DNA from: an uncultured Bacteroidales bacterium
Lineage (GTDB): Bacteria; Bacteroidota; Bacteroidia; Bacteroidales; UBA11471
Reading direction: 5' to 3'
Length of the DNA stretch: 64,000 nucleotides
NCBI GenBank assembly: GCA_947593515.1
Contig: CANQDQ010000002.1
Span: 179,471 to 243,470 of the forward strand
Shown here: piece by piece, positions 53,631 to 62,219 of the stretch
Layout of the letters: each line of letters begins with the position of its first letter
Numbering within the stretch: position 1 is the first letter of the stretch
The notes under the pieces: model-generated
Databases searched by the model: none
What the model was told of the DNA's origin: nothing
Seen by the model: only the letters and a program-made list of their open reading frames with translations
Program-made: the position numbers and the translations under genes

Positions 53631-55404
53631 ATGAATGAAATTGTAAGAACCTACGAAACTTATGCAAGCAAATGTAGTCAAGAAGCGATTTTTCTTAGAA
53701 AAAAGAGTAATTACTATGTAATAGGAAAGCTAATATCCTTTATATTATTTCTATATATCCTTTATATTACATATAAAACTCCCAATTATTATACGATAGC
53801 AATAAGTGTCATATTATTTATGATATATATAGCACTTGTAGTATTAGATAATAATTGCATAAATAAAATAGACCGACTGAAAAGAAAAATAACTATTTGT
53901 CGGAATGAACTAAATGCCTTAAAAGGAGATTTTTCTCCTTTTAGATCCGGAGATCGTTTTATTGACCCGGAACATGAATATACCTTTGATTTAGATATTT
54001 TCGGGAAAAACTCTCTTTTTAATCGATTAAATAACAATAACAGAAAAAGGAGAAACAGCCTTATCAAATAAGTTTATTCACTTATGCCAAGATGAAGAAG
54101 AAATTAAAAAAAATTCCGAAGCTATTGCAGAACTCAAACAAATGGTCGATTGGAGAATTTCTTTCTTAGCAAAAGATTTTGTGCCATATAATTTATTGGA
54201 GGTTGAGGTTATTCAGAGGAATGATAATTTTATTACAAAATCGATTTTACCATATATTTCTGTTTTACTTACTTTAGTATTATTTATTTTGGGAGTTGTT
54301 AATTACATTAGCTTGATTCCTTTTGCCATTATGTTCTTTTTGCAGCTATCCATCGGTTTATTTTCCTCAAAGAAATTAACATATCATGGAGTTAAAGCTG
54401 AACGCTTACAAAAAGAATATCAAGGATATTTTTATATATTAAAAATGTTATATCATCAGAATTTTAGTTCGGAAAAGATAAATGCAATAAAGAATAAATT
54501 ATTTAGCAATAGACATAATAGTCAAAAAGCATTTTATCAATTATCTAAAATTCTCAATCTGATTGATCAAAGAAACAGCCCTATTCTTTTTATCCTGTTA
54601 AATGGTTTCTTTCTTTATGATTTGATGTTGATAAGACAAATAAAATCTTGGAATATCAAATATTATGAATATTTAGATGTATGGATTGACCAGATAGCAG
54701 AATTTGACGCATTACTTAGTTTATCTATATATGCTTTTAATAACCCTGAAAACGTAAATGCTCAAATTCAAAATGAAACAAATTTAATATTAAATACAGA
54801 AGATATTTTTCACCCTTTTTTAGCTAATGGCAAAGCTATTAAAAATAATTTCTCTTTATATAGAGGCGACATTGCAATTGTTACGGGAGCCAATATGGCA
54901 GGTAAAAGTACTTTTTTACGAACTATCGGCGTAAATTATATATTAGCCTGTTGTGGCGCTCCGGTATGTGCGAAATCATTTACCTTTTCTATTGTTACTC
55001 TATTCTCAAGTATGAGAACAACAGATAATCTATCCAAAGATATATCATATTTTAATGCAGAGTTAATACGGCTTGAAAAGTTAATCAGGCATGTAAAAAA
55101 GCACCATTATACCTTGATAATCCTTGATGAAATATTTAAAGGCACCAATTCTAAGGATAAATTGGAAGGCTCAGTAATGTTCCTACATGAAATATCTAAA
55201 TATAATGTATCCGGAATAGTCGCTACTCACGATTTAGAATTATCAAAATTAGAAATGGAAGAAAATGAATCTAAATTCATTAATTTCTGTTTCGAAATAG
55301 AATTGTCTGATGAAATTAAGTATTCATATAAAATCAGGAAAGGAGTAGCTCAAAATTTGAATGCATCGTATCTATTGTCAAACATAATAAATAAATTGAA
55401 ATGA
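53631..55404 (+). pseudogene. Membrane-anchored MutS-like ATPase, frameshifted
   Basis: Two reading frames make one gene. Frame 1 (53631-54071) holds two membrane helices and DPEHEYTFDLDIFGKNSLFNRLNN, the entry to the MutS core. Frame 2 continues from about 54035 as TITEKGETALSNKFIHLC and includes two more helices and the MutS ATPase: Walker A TGANMAGKST, signature SMRTTDNLSKDISYF, Walker B TLIILDEIFKGTN and VATHDLELS. The break lies at an AATAACAATAAC tract (about 54027-54042), where one extra base explains it. No mismatch-recognition domain is present. Function is unknown. The gene is strongly AT-rich compared with its neighbours, which suggests transfer. A sequencing error or programmed shift cannot be excluded. 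Confidence 0.8.
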
Positions 55405-55475
55405 AAGTATTAATTGTAAATACATTTTCTATACAATCAACATTTTCATCGTTTAACACAGCATCTGTTTAATAA

Positions 55476-55504
55476 AAAATCCGGCAGCTATGCTGCCGGA
55501 TTTT
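55476..55504. terminator. Bidirectional terminator between MutS-like gene and DUF5606 gene
   Basis: Perfect 13-bp arms (55476-55488, 55492-55504) with a TAT loop, A-rich left and T-rich right, between convergent genes. Confidence 0.85.
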
Positions 55505-55508
55505 CTGT

Positions 55509-55937
55509 TTATTCAGCTTTCTTATCGACTTCTGGCGTCGCTTCTTCCTGTACGGAAAAGTCGGTGATGCCGCTTTGTATCAAAATATTGTACCAAGATA
55601 TGAGTTTGGCAATGTCGGTGGGATATACACGGTCTCTGTCGAAATCGGGCAGCACCGATGCCAGATAAGTACGCAACTCCTCTTTGTCGGCTTTGGGCGA
55701 AAGGGCGACAGGAGCGCCGTTCTCTTTTTCCTTTATTTTCGTAAGCACTTCGCTCAACGGCACTTCATCGGATTGCGTGTACATGGCTATATCGCCCAAC
55801 GAGGTAACTTTGTCGTGGCTATATGCCAAACCGCGTTTTCCGGTCGCCAGCGCCTCTACGACCAACGCTCCTCTTGCCTGCGCCACCATGCGGTAGAGAC
55901 CGGAACGTCCCGATATAGATAAAATCTTTTTCAACAT
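55509..55937 (-). CDS. DUF5606 domain protein
   Basis: A 142-residue cytoplasmic protein starting MLKKILSISGRSGLYRMVAQARGALVVEAL, the recognisable N-terminus of the Bacteroidota DUF5606 family, with an acidic tail. No function is established from sequence. It lies downstream of coaE in the nusB-yajC-ybbR-coaE string, a conserved neighbourhood in Bacteroidales as far as I recall. Confidence 0.85.
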   Translation of the reverse strand: MLKKILSISGRSGLYRMVAQARGALVVEALATGKRGLAYSHDKVTSLGDIAMYTQSDEVPLSEVLTKIKEKENGAPVALSPKADKEELRTYLASVLPDFDRDRVYPTDIAKLISWYNILIQSGITDFSVQEEATPEVDKKAE

Positions 55938-56019
55938 AGTTTTTACTTTTTCGATTTCGCTGCAAAAATAACAGGATTCGCCGTATTATTCAAAAAAGGC
56001 GCTCCAATTTTTATATTCT

Positions 56020-56601
56020 TTATATAAATCGGTTTTGTAATGCGCCGAGTATCTGCGAAATAAGCGGCGCTTTGTTGTCGTTGTGCAGCACGAGGGAGGC
56101 ATACCGTTCTTTGATTTCATCGCTCCATTGCGCACGAATGCGCTGCCGTGCTTCCTGCGCCGAACAGGAATCGCGCCGCACGATACGCGCCACACGAATC
56201 TCTTCCGGTGCTTCGACGAGCCACACGGCATCGACCATATCGGTGAATCCCGATTCTACCAATATTGCCGACTCCATGAAAACTATCGGTGCATCGCCAT
56301 GTACTTCTGTCCAACGGCGGAAATCGACGCGCACGGCAGGGTGCACCGCCGCGTTCAACCGCTCCAATGCCGACGCATCGGAGAACACTTTACCCGCCAG
56401 TGCGCGGCGGTCGAGCCGTCCGCCCGCATAAATGTCTGCGCCGAAAATTTCGGAAAGCTGTTTTTTCAAGGTTTCGTCGCCGTCCATGATTCTTTTGGCT
56501 TCGGCATCGCTGTCATATACGGCATAGCCCATCGCCCGCAAAAAGCGGCTGACGATGGATTTGCCGCTGCCTATGCCTCCCGTAATGCCGACAACCTGCA
56601 T
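56020..56601 (-). CDS. coaE: Dephospho-CoA kinase
   Basis: A 193-residue P-loop kinase with GITGGIGSGKS (residues 5-15), YDSDAEAKRIM and VWLVEAPEEIRVARIVRRD. It phosphorylates dephospho-CoA at the 3'-OH of the ribose, the last step of CoA synthesis. The ATG at 56601 was chosen over an upstream start that would overlap ybbR. It follows ybbR by 4 bases. Confidence 0.95.
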   Translation of the reverse strand: MQVVGITGGIGSGKSIVSRFLRAMGYAVYDSDAEAKRIMDGDETLKKQLSEIFGADIYAGGRLDRRALAGKVFSDASALERLNAAVHPAVRVDFRRWTEVHGDAPIVFMESAILVESGFTDMVDAVWLVEAPEEIRVARIVRRDSCSAQEARQRIRAQWSDEIKERYASLVLHNDNKAPLISQILGALQNRFI

Positions 56602-56605
56602 ACGA

Positions 56606-57604
56606 CTACCGTTTTTGTTCGAGCACATACTCCACACTGTCGGGAACGATTCGCAACACTTCGCCCGGCGCGCGAACAATTTTTACGGCAAGTTTCTCCG
56701 GCAGATTTTTCGTTTCTTTGTAATCGACAGCCACCCGTACATCGCGCTCCGACAATTTCGAGAAGCGACTCATCGGTATCACGCAATCGACCGTTACAGT
56801 TGCCGGAAAAGCGAGCAGCGAAACGTCGTGCGGCAGATTCCTTACGGCAATGGGCACGGTAAACGATTTCGTCGTCAACTCTTCGACGGGAACGGTTACG
56901 ACCACCTCGTCGGGAACCATTTTCACACCGTTCATTTTTTTCAACGGCACACGCTCTTTCCACGTGGCGGCAAGGTCGGCAACGGCGAAAGAGTCGGTCT
57001 CGACCTTGTTAATCGTTTTCAACATACGTTCAGGTGCATACACTTGTACGGAGTCTATATCGGTCGTGATTTTGCCGTTCTGGATACATTGCGGCAGCGT
57101 CGATACCGAACCTACGACCTGCACTTTCACCTTCTTCCCCACGCCTTGTGCATAATACACCGCCAGCGTATCGATGGATATGTAGGTCAGATTCGTCGTG
57201 TTTTTCAGACTTTTTTTGATTTGGTCTTTTATCTGCTCCGACGTGAGTATGAAAAATTCGTGATCGGTATGGTATTGGCGAAAATCGACCACAAACGCAG
57301 GTATTCCTTCGATATTGTAATTGAGTAGCACCGCCCCCTCGTCGCGCAGATGCACGGTTACGGTCGAAGGCAGGTCGTTGGTTACGATTATATCGTCGGG
57401 AATATTGGTGTATTTTATCGGTATGCGGTACGACGTGTTCATGTCTTCGCTCAGCGACTGCATTACCCAAAACAGGAAAGAAAGCGCCACAAAAAGCAAG
57501 AACGTGAATATTTCGCGCCTCCGCCCGCCTTGCACACGGACATTTCCATTGCCGAAAAACGCCTTAAAAAAAACGGCTGCCTGATTTAATTTTTTTTTCG
57601 CCAT
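56606..57604 (-). CDS. YbbR-like domain protein
   Basis: A 332-residue protein with one N-terminal membrane segment (FTFLLFVALSFLFWVMQSL, about residues 29-47) and extracytoplasmic YbbR repeats (PIKYTNIPDDIIVTNDLPSTVTVHLRDEG and KVKVQVVGSVSTLPQC). The homologue CdaR regulates the diadenylate cyclase CdaA in Firmicutes; whether that applies here is open, as no cdaA is adjacent. It sits between yajC and coaE. Confidence 0.88.
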   Translation of the reverse strand: MAKKKLNQAAVFFKAFFGNGNVRVQGGRRREIFTFLLFVALSFLFWVMQSLSEDMNTSYRIPIKYTNIPDDIIVTNDLPSTVTVHLRDEGAVLLNYNIEGIPAFVVDFRQYHTDHEFFILTSEQIKDQIKKSLKNTTNLTYISIDTLAVYYAQGVGKKVKVQVVGSVSTLPQCIQNGKITTDIDSVQVYAPERMLKTINKVETDSFAVADLAATWKERVPLKKMNGVKMVPDEVVVTVPVEELTTKSFTVPIAVRNLPHDVSLLAFPATVTVDCVIPMSRFSKLSERDVRVAVDYKETKNLPEKLAVKIVRAPGEVLRIVPDSVEYVLEQKR

Positions 57605-57698
57605 CGTGATTTTACGATTTTACGGGTTAAAGATAGGGCTTTTTATTCTTTTACGAATAAAAAGCCCACCTCTTTTTTTACCTTTTGAACTTGCCGCC

Positions 57699-58022
57699 CT
57701 ATTTTGCCGTAGCATTGACATCGGCAGCCGACGCATAAATGGAGGCTTTATCGACGGTAATGCGCACATTGTCGGCAATCTCCACGACAACGGTCGTGTC
57801 TTTTACGGCTTTCACTTTTCCGTGAATGCCGCCGGCGGTAATTATTTTCTGCCCTTCGGCGAGCGCTTCGCGGAATTTGCGGATTTCTTTCTGGCGTTTG
57901 CTCTGCGGGCGTATCATGAAGAAGTAGAAAATGGCTATCAACGCCACTATCATGATGAGCGAAGAATATCCTCCGCCTGCCGGTGCGGCAGCCTCTTGCA
58001 AAAGAATGTTCAATAGTGTCAT
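57699..58022 (-). CDS. yajC: Preprotein translocase subunit YajC
   Basis: A 107-residue protein with a single membrane helix (YSSLIMIVALIAIFYFFMIRPQSKRQKE) and the YajC cytosolic domain (GGIHGKVKAVKDTTVVVEIADNVRITVDKASI). It associates with SecDF in protein export. It starts 34 bases after the nusB stop. Confidence 0.95.
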   Translation of the reverse strand: MTLLNILLQEAAAPAGGGYSSLIMIVALIAIFYFFMIRPQSKRQKEIRKFREALAEGQKIITAGGIHGKVKAVKDTTVVVEIADNVRITVDKASIYASAADVNATAK

Positions 58023-58056
58023 AATCGTATGGTTTATGTTTAGTGAATAATTGTTG

Positions 58057-58977
58057 TCATTTTGTCAGTTTTCCCTCCTTTTTGAGCAGGGTGATTACGG
58101 CATCGAGTACGCCGTTGATGAAGTTTCCGCTTTTCGGCGTGCTGTACGACTTGGCAATCTCGATATATTCGTTGAGCGACACCTGCAACGGTATCGATGG
58201 AAATTCGGTGATTTCAGCCAGTGCGACGGCCATCACCACGATGTCCATGAAAGCGATGCGGTCGATTTCCCAGTTGCGGGTGAAGCGTTCTATCATGCTG
58301 CGGTTTTCCTCGTAATTCAACATCGAACGGCGGAAAAGCGTTCGTGCAAAATCGCGGTCGTCCTCGTCTTTGAACATAGGCAGAAGCTCTTGGTCAGCAT
58401 CGGACTTTTCGTCGAACCGTTTTACCGTTTTCAGCACGAAAGTCGAAATGATGGGCATATCGTCGTTCCAATAGAGGCTCTGCGCCTCCAAAAGCTCACC
58501 CAGATTTTCATCGGGGAATATCACCTGCTTATAGATGTTTTTCCAAAACGTGCGGTCGTTCTCGAAAGAATCGTCGGCAGCCAGATACTCTGCATACCAC
58601 TCCGAGTCGAGTATCTTGTCGAGCAGCCCGCGCAGATAGTTCGTATCGTCGCTCCACACCAGCGGACGCTCCTTGATATATTTCCGGAAGGCTCTGTTCT
58701 TTTCCAGCAGGGCGACAAAGCGGTTATCGACAAGCCTCGTATTGGGATATTTCTCGGCTTCCGTCGCCAAAAACTTGCTGCGGCCGGCATCGAGGCGCTG
58801 GGCTTGCAGCCGCGTCAGCTCCACCGGTATCAACAGAAGCAGGTGGTACAATTCATACGACTTTTCCAGACTTGCAAAAAGCTCTTTTTCAGCCAATTCC
58901 AAGCTCTTATCTTCGTCGATAAGACAAGAATAGACGATTTGTACCACTTTGGTGCGTATCAATATACGATTGATCAT
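58057..58977 (-). CDS. nusB: Transcription antitermination factor NusB, long Bacteroidota form
   Basis: A 306-residue protein starting MINRILIRTKVVQIVYSCLID. The NusB helical core is in the C-terminal part (about 185-300: KDEDDRDFARTLFRRSM, DRIAFMDIVVMAVALAEIT, PLQVSLNEYIEIAKSYSTPKSGNFINGVLDAVI). Typical NusB is about 140 residues; Bacteroidota carry an N-terminal extension of about 150 residues, as here. With NusE it promotes rRNA antitermination. The ATG at 58977 was chosen; a longer frame upstream runs through the spacer and lacks homology. Confidence 0.9.
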   Translation of the reverse strand: MINRILIRTKVVQIVYSCLIDEDKSLELAEKELFASLEKSYELYHLLLLIPVELTRLQAQRLDAGRSKFLATEAEKYPNTRLVDNRFVALLEKNRAFRKYIKERPLVWSDDTNYLRGLLDKILDSEWYAEYLAADDSFENDRTFWKNIYKQVIFPDENLGELLEAQSLYWNDDMPIISTFVLKTVKRFDEKSDADQELLPMFKDEDDRDFARTLFRRSMLNYEENRSMIERFTRNWEIDRIAFMDIVVMAVALAEITEFPSIPLQVSLNEYIEIAKSYSTPKSGNFINGVLDAVITLLKKEGKLTK

Positions 58978-59284
58978 ATCCCTTTTTCGTATTGTTTCGG
59001 GGGTAAAGGTACAACTTTTTTCAGAATCCGAGCGGTTACCCTGCGCAAAATCGCAATAAAAAAGAAGGTCCCGACTCTCACGAGCCGACCTTCCGAACTT
59101 GAAATATATCAAAAACAAGAAAGAGGATAACTTATTCATTTCGGAATAAGCAGGATAAAATACCAATGAAACACACAAAAACGAGAATCTTTATTGTTTT
59201 GATACTGCCCGAACGCCTTCGGGCGGCTTTCGATAATAAAAACAGCCGGACGATAAAAAAGTTTTTCAAAACGAAAAATTTTTA
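58978..59284. other. Intergenic spacer with two small hairpins
   Basis: No gene is supported. GAAGGTC (59064-59070) can pair with GACCTTC (59087-59093), with A-rich sequence to the left (T-run on the minus strand), and GCCCGAA (59207-59213) with TTCGGGC (59218-59224). The first looks like a terminator remnant for minus-strand transcription. Confidence 0.4.
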
Positions 59285-59314
59285 TTTGCCGGTCGGCGGG
59301 AAATCGTATCTTTG
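59285..59314 (+). promoter_or_regulatory. Promoter of the formate/nitrite transporter gene
   Basis: TTTG (59285-59288), 18 bases, TATCTTTG (59307-59314); 28 bases before the start codon. Confidence 0.78.
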
Positions 59315-59342
59315 TGCCGTTACTCTTTTGTAGAAAAATATC

Positions 59343-60122
59343 ATGAGCGTACTTGCGTCCCCCGAAATCGTCGCTGCGGCAGAAAATGCCGCCGGTCAAA
59401 AACTGAATTTTTCCGCACGAAAAACCGTCTTGCTGGCCGTTTTGGCGGGCATCTACATCGCTATGGGCGGACTGCTCTCGGTACTTGTCGGGTACGGATT
59501 CCCCTCACTGTCCGCCCACAATCCGGGTCTGCAAAAACTGCTGTCGGGGACGATGTTCCCGCTGGGACTTATTCTCGTGGTGTTCGCCGGAGCCGAGCTG
59601 TTCACCGGCAACAACGCCGTACTGATACCCGGATTGTGCAACCGCAAATACGACATCGGAGCGGTGTTGCGCAACTGGGGGCTTGTATATCTCGGCAATT
59701 TTGCCGGCGCCCTGTTTTTCGTGTATGTCATGATATTCTACACGGGGCTGCTCGATGCCGAGCCGTATCGTTCCGCCATACGCACCGTAGCCGAAGCCAA
59801 AGTGCATATGTCGTGGGGCGTAACCTTTGTAAAAGGCATCGGCGCCAACTGGTTCGTCTGTCTGGCAGTATGGTTGGGATTCGCCTGTCGCAGCGCAGCG
59901 GGCAAGTTCATCGGGCTATGGTTTCCCGTCATGGCTTTCGCGGCAATGGGCTACGAACACAGCATCGCCAATATGTTTTTCATTCCGTCGGGCATGTTGC
60001 AAGGCGCCGATGTATCGATTGCCGATTTCGTCGTGCGCAACCTTATTCCCGCCACGCTCGGCAACATCGCCGGCGGTGCGATTTTCGTCGGCGGACTTTA
60101 CTGGTACATCTACCGGAAATAA
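59343..60122 (+). CDS. Formate/nitrite transporter (FocA/NirC family)
   Basis: A 259-residue protein with six membrane helices and the FNT signatures GIYIAMGGLLSVLVG, AGAELFTGNNAVL, NWGLVYLGNFAGAL and KGIGANWFVCLAVWLG, then PVMAFAAMGYEHSIANMF. FNT channels pass formate, nitrite or HS- across the inner membrane. For an anaerobic fermenter formate is the likely solute, but no pfl gene is adjacent, so this is inference. It is convergent with the acyltransferase gene, with 14 bases between them. Confidence 0.93.
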   Translation: MSVLASPEIVAAAENAAGQKLNFSARKTVLLAVLAGIYIAMGGLLSVLVGYGFPSLSAHNPGLQKLLSGTMFPLGLILVVFAGAELFTGNNAVLIPGLCNRKYDIGAVLRNWGLVYLGNFAGALFFVYVMIFYTGLLDAEPYRSAIRTVAEAKVHMSWGVTFVKGIGANWFVCLAVWLGFACRSAAGKFIGLWFPVMAFAAMGYEHSIANMFFIPSGMLQGADVSIADFVVRNLIPATLGNIAGGAIFVGGLYWYIYRK

Positions 60123-60136
60123 TCACCCCCCCGCTC

Positions 60137-61279
60137 CTACCTGCGTCCCGTCAGCACCCGCAACAGTGCCGGCGTATAACGCCGCATCAAATAAAATGCC
60201 GAAAGCAAAAACGCAAGCGTCAAAACGACTGTGGAAATATGTATGAACAATAACGAGATGCTCGACGCCGGCTGCAAATATATGTATAAAAGTTTAAGCA
60301 GTTTTCCACATATCAACGAATGCGATACATAAATAAAAAAGCTCGACGATGCCAAGAACGGACTCGCTTTGCAATATTTCTTCCGTAACAGCCACGCCGC
60401 CAAATTATAGGCAAACAGCAATCCGAAAAATACATTCAAACTTTTTATCGTTTTGCAAATTTCAGGACACCAATGTACGGCTGCCACGTACGATAAGCCA
60501 AGAATCGAATACATGAACACCGACAACCGAAAATAGCGACCGAACTCCACCAACATATCCTTTCGGTTGATGCTCATATATGCGCCCCATGAGAAAAAGA
60601 AAAAAGCTCCGAAAAAGCCCAAAAAGTCTTGCCCTCCTTTATCAAAATATCCGTTAAAAAACCATAAAATACCCAACACCACCACGAACCAATAATTACC
60701 TCGTTTCATCAACCAATAAAGCAGCGGTGTACACAAAACAACAATCATCAAATCACGTACAAACCAAAGCGGACCATTTATTGGTCCTCCAGCTTCCGGA
60801 AGTTCTATTCCGAATAATTGTCCGGTATATACCCAGTAGCAGGAAAGAATATTCCCGAATGTAGGATTCCAAGACGACATAGGAGACGCCAAGAAAGATG
60901 CAAAATAAACTTGCGATACAACCATTAAAAGAAGGGATATCGTATTCCATATCAAATAAGGTATCAACAGGGTGTGTACTCTGTTTTTTAATTTTTGAAT
61001 ATATTTTTCCCTACTCCATTCCACCGAAAGAAAAAATACGAATCCAGAAATAAAAAAGTATATCGGAACACTTTGCTCTCTTAAAAATCCATCGATGAAA
61101 CATTTGATTTCCTCAAAGAACACAGCATTAGAGAAATCTATTTCATTACCATTGAAAATTATACCTGAACCTCTATTTGAAAATACGTGTATAATTACAA
61201 TCACCACCGCCAAGGGGAATCGTAACAAATCCAACGCCTGCGACCGTAAATCCGAACGGTCTGCTTTTTTCATTTCCAT
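60137..61279 (-). CDS. Acyltransferase 3 family membrane protein
   Basis: A 380-residue protein with about ten membrane helices. The N-terminus SQALDLLRFPLAVVIVIIHVFS carries the conserved active histidine of the acyltransferase_3 family (normally R-x10-H), and VPIYFFISGFVFF follows. These enzymes O-acetylate or otherwise acylate surface polysaccharides or lipids. Its base composition is more AT-rich than the housekeeping genes and it lies close to the tRNA-linked accessory region. The acceptor is unknown. Confidence 0.88.
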   Translation of the reverse strand: MEMKKADRSDLRSQALDLLRFPLAVVIVIIHVFSNRGSGIIFNGNEIDFSNAVFFEEIKCFIDGFLREQSVPIYFFISGFVFFLSVEWSREKYIQKLKNRVHTLLIPYLIWNTISLLLMVVSQVYFASFLASPMSSWNPTFGNILSCYWVYTGQLFGIELPEAGGPINGPLWFVRDLMIVVLCTPLLYWLMKRGNYWFVVVLGILWFFNGYFDKGGQDFLGFFGAFFFFSWGAYMSINRKDMLVEFGRYFRLSVFMYSILGLSYVAAVHWCPEICKTIKSLNVFFGLLFAYNLAAWLLRKKYCKASPFLASSSFFIYVSHSLICGKLLKLLYIYLQPASSISLLFIHISTVVLTLAFLLSAFYLMRRYTPALLRVLTGRR

Positions 61280-61586
61280 AAACTTATCCTCTTATTTTTT
61301 CTCGTAAAAATTTTTCGCCGCAAAATTAAAAATTTATAGAGAAACACCTCAAATATTTTAGTATAAATTAATGTTTATTTTCAACCATAAATTTACAGTA
61401 ACGTATTTCAGCATTTGCTTTTCGTCTAAAAATTTTCATTTATCTTTTTTTGCCGCAAAGATAAAAATAATATATGGGGCGAAAATATTTTTAGATTAAT
61501 TTTTTTTGTAAAAGAAAAAGGTTGCATTGCCGAAAACCACGAAAACGCGCATTCACAAAAATGTTCTCGCAGACAAACCTGAAAAA
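61280..61586. other. AT-rich spacer with a minus-strand -7 element
   Basis: No gene is supported. A minus-strand TATCTTTG at 61456-61463 could start the acyltransferase transcript with a leader of about 170 bases. The rest is A/T-rich. Confidence 0.45.
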
Positions 61587-61617
61587 TTTGTATTTACACG
61601 GAAATATGGTATCTTTG
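61587..61617 (+). promoter_or_regulatory. Promoter of tRNA-Pro
   Basis: TTTG (61587-61590), 19 bases, TATCTTTG (61610-61617), 24 bases before the tRNA. Confidence 0.8.
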
Positions 61618-61641
61618 CGGGCGAAATAAGACAACAGGATT

Positions 61642-61716
61642 CGGGGCGTAGCGCAGTCCGGTTAGCGCACCTGCTTTGGGAGCAGGGGGTCGCGGGTTCG
61701 AGTCCCGCCACCCCGA
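61642..61716 (+). tRNA. tRNA-Pro (anticodon TGG)
   Basis: A 75-nt cloverleaf: acceptor arm 61642-61648 with 61709-61715 and discriminator A61716, D-stem GCGC, anticodon stem CCTGC/GCAGG with loop TTTGGGA (anticodon TGG), T-stem GCGGG/CCCGC with loop TTCGAGT. CCA is not encoded. The sixth acceptor pair is C-A (61647 with 61710), an unusual mismatch. The 3' end borders an accessory region, so it may be an integration site. Confidence 0.95.
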
Positions 61717-62045
61717 CACTGAAAATCAGTTATTTGCGGGAACGCAGGTACTTGTTTCATTTATAGACGGAACACAAACGGAACACCGAATTTTCGTAAC
61801 AGGCAGTCGGAACACAGACAGAACATCGGCTGTTGAGGTATTATCCGTGCCGTTGTCTGGTTGGATAAAAGCGGGAGAATCATTTTTTACAGGATGCTGT
61901 TCCAACAAAGCAACGCAGCGCATCAGATTTCGGCTGACACACTGCATTGTTAAGGGATACGGGGTATAGAGGTGCGGCTATTGTTCAAAAGAGGTGCGAA
62001 AGTGAAAAATTTTTTCGTGTGTTTCCACTATGCCCTTCAACGGCT
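61717..62045. other. Region downstream of tRNA-Pro, possible island edge
   Basis: No gene is supported in this 329-base stretch; short open frames have no recognisable content. It holds an imperfect direct repeat (61769-61788 and 61809-61828). Confidence 0.4.
61769..61828 (+). repeat. Imperfect 20-bp direct repeat beside tRNA-Pro
   Basis: GGAACACAAACGGAACACCG (61769-61788) and GGAACACAGACAGAACATCG (61809-61828) differ at three positions and start 40 bases apart. Each unit contains two GAACA cores. They could be arm-type binding sites of an integrase that once used the tRNA gene; no integrase is seen here. Confidence 0.45.
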
Positions 62046-62216
62046 TTACCATTTGCCGAAAAATATCCCTTTCCCGATTAAACCAATCATCCCGATGATG
62101 ACAATAATGCCGAGAACGCCGCCTATCTCCTCTAATAAAACCAATAATCCCACGAACAGTACAATCAACAGCACAACCTTCATTATCGCCCATGTTTTCT
62201 CTTTCTGTTTTTTCAT
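62046..62216 (-). CDS. 56-residue membrane protein downstream of a DNA methyltransferase
   Basis: A short frame starting ATG at 62216 encodes MKKQKEKTWAIMKVV, then a long hydrophobic stretch (about residues 12-50, two likely helices with a short EEIGG turn) and ends GIFFGKW. The basic start followed by two helices is typical of small inner-membrane proteins. It starts 3 bases after the methyltransferase stop, so it should be translated from the same message. I do not recognise a family. Confidence 0.65.
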   Translation of the reverse strand: MKKQKEKTWAIMKVVLLIVLFVGLLVLLEEIGGVLGIIVIIGMIGLIGKGIFFGKW

Positions 62217-62219
62217 GGT

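Noticed and set aside
58051-59130. Plus-strand frame across nusB
   Set aside because: Antisense shadow; the minus-strand frame contains clear NusB sequence.
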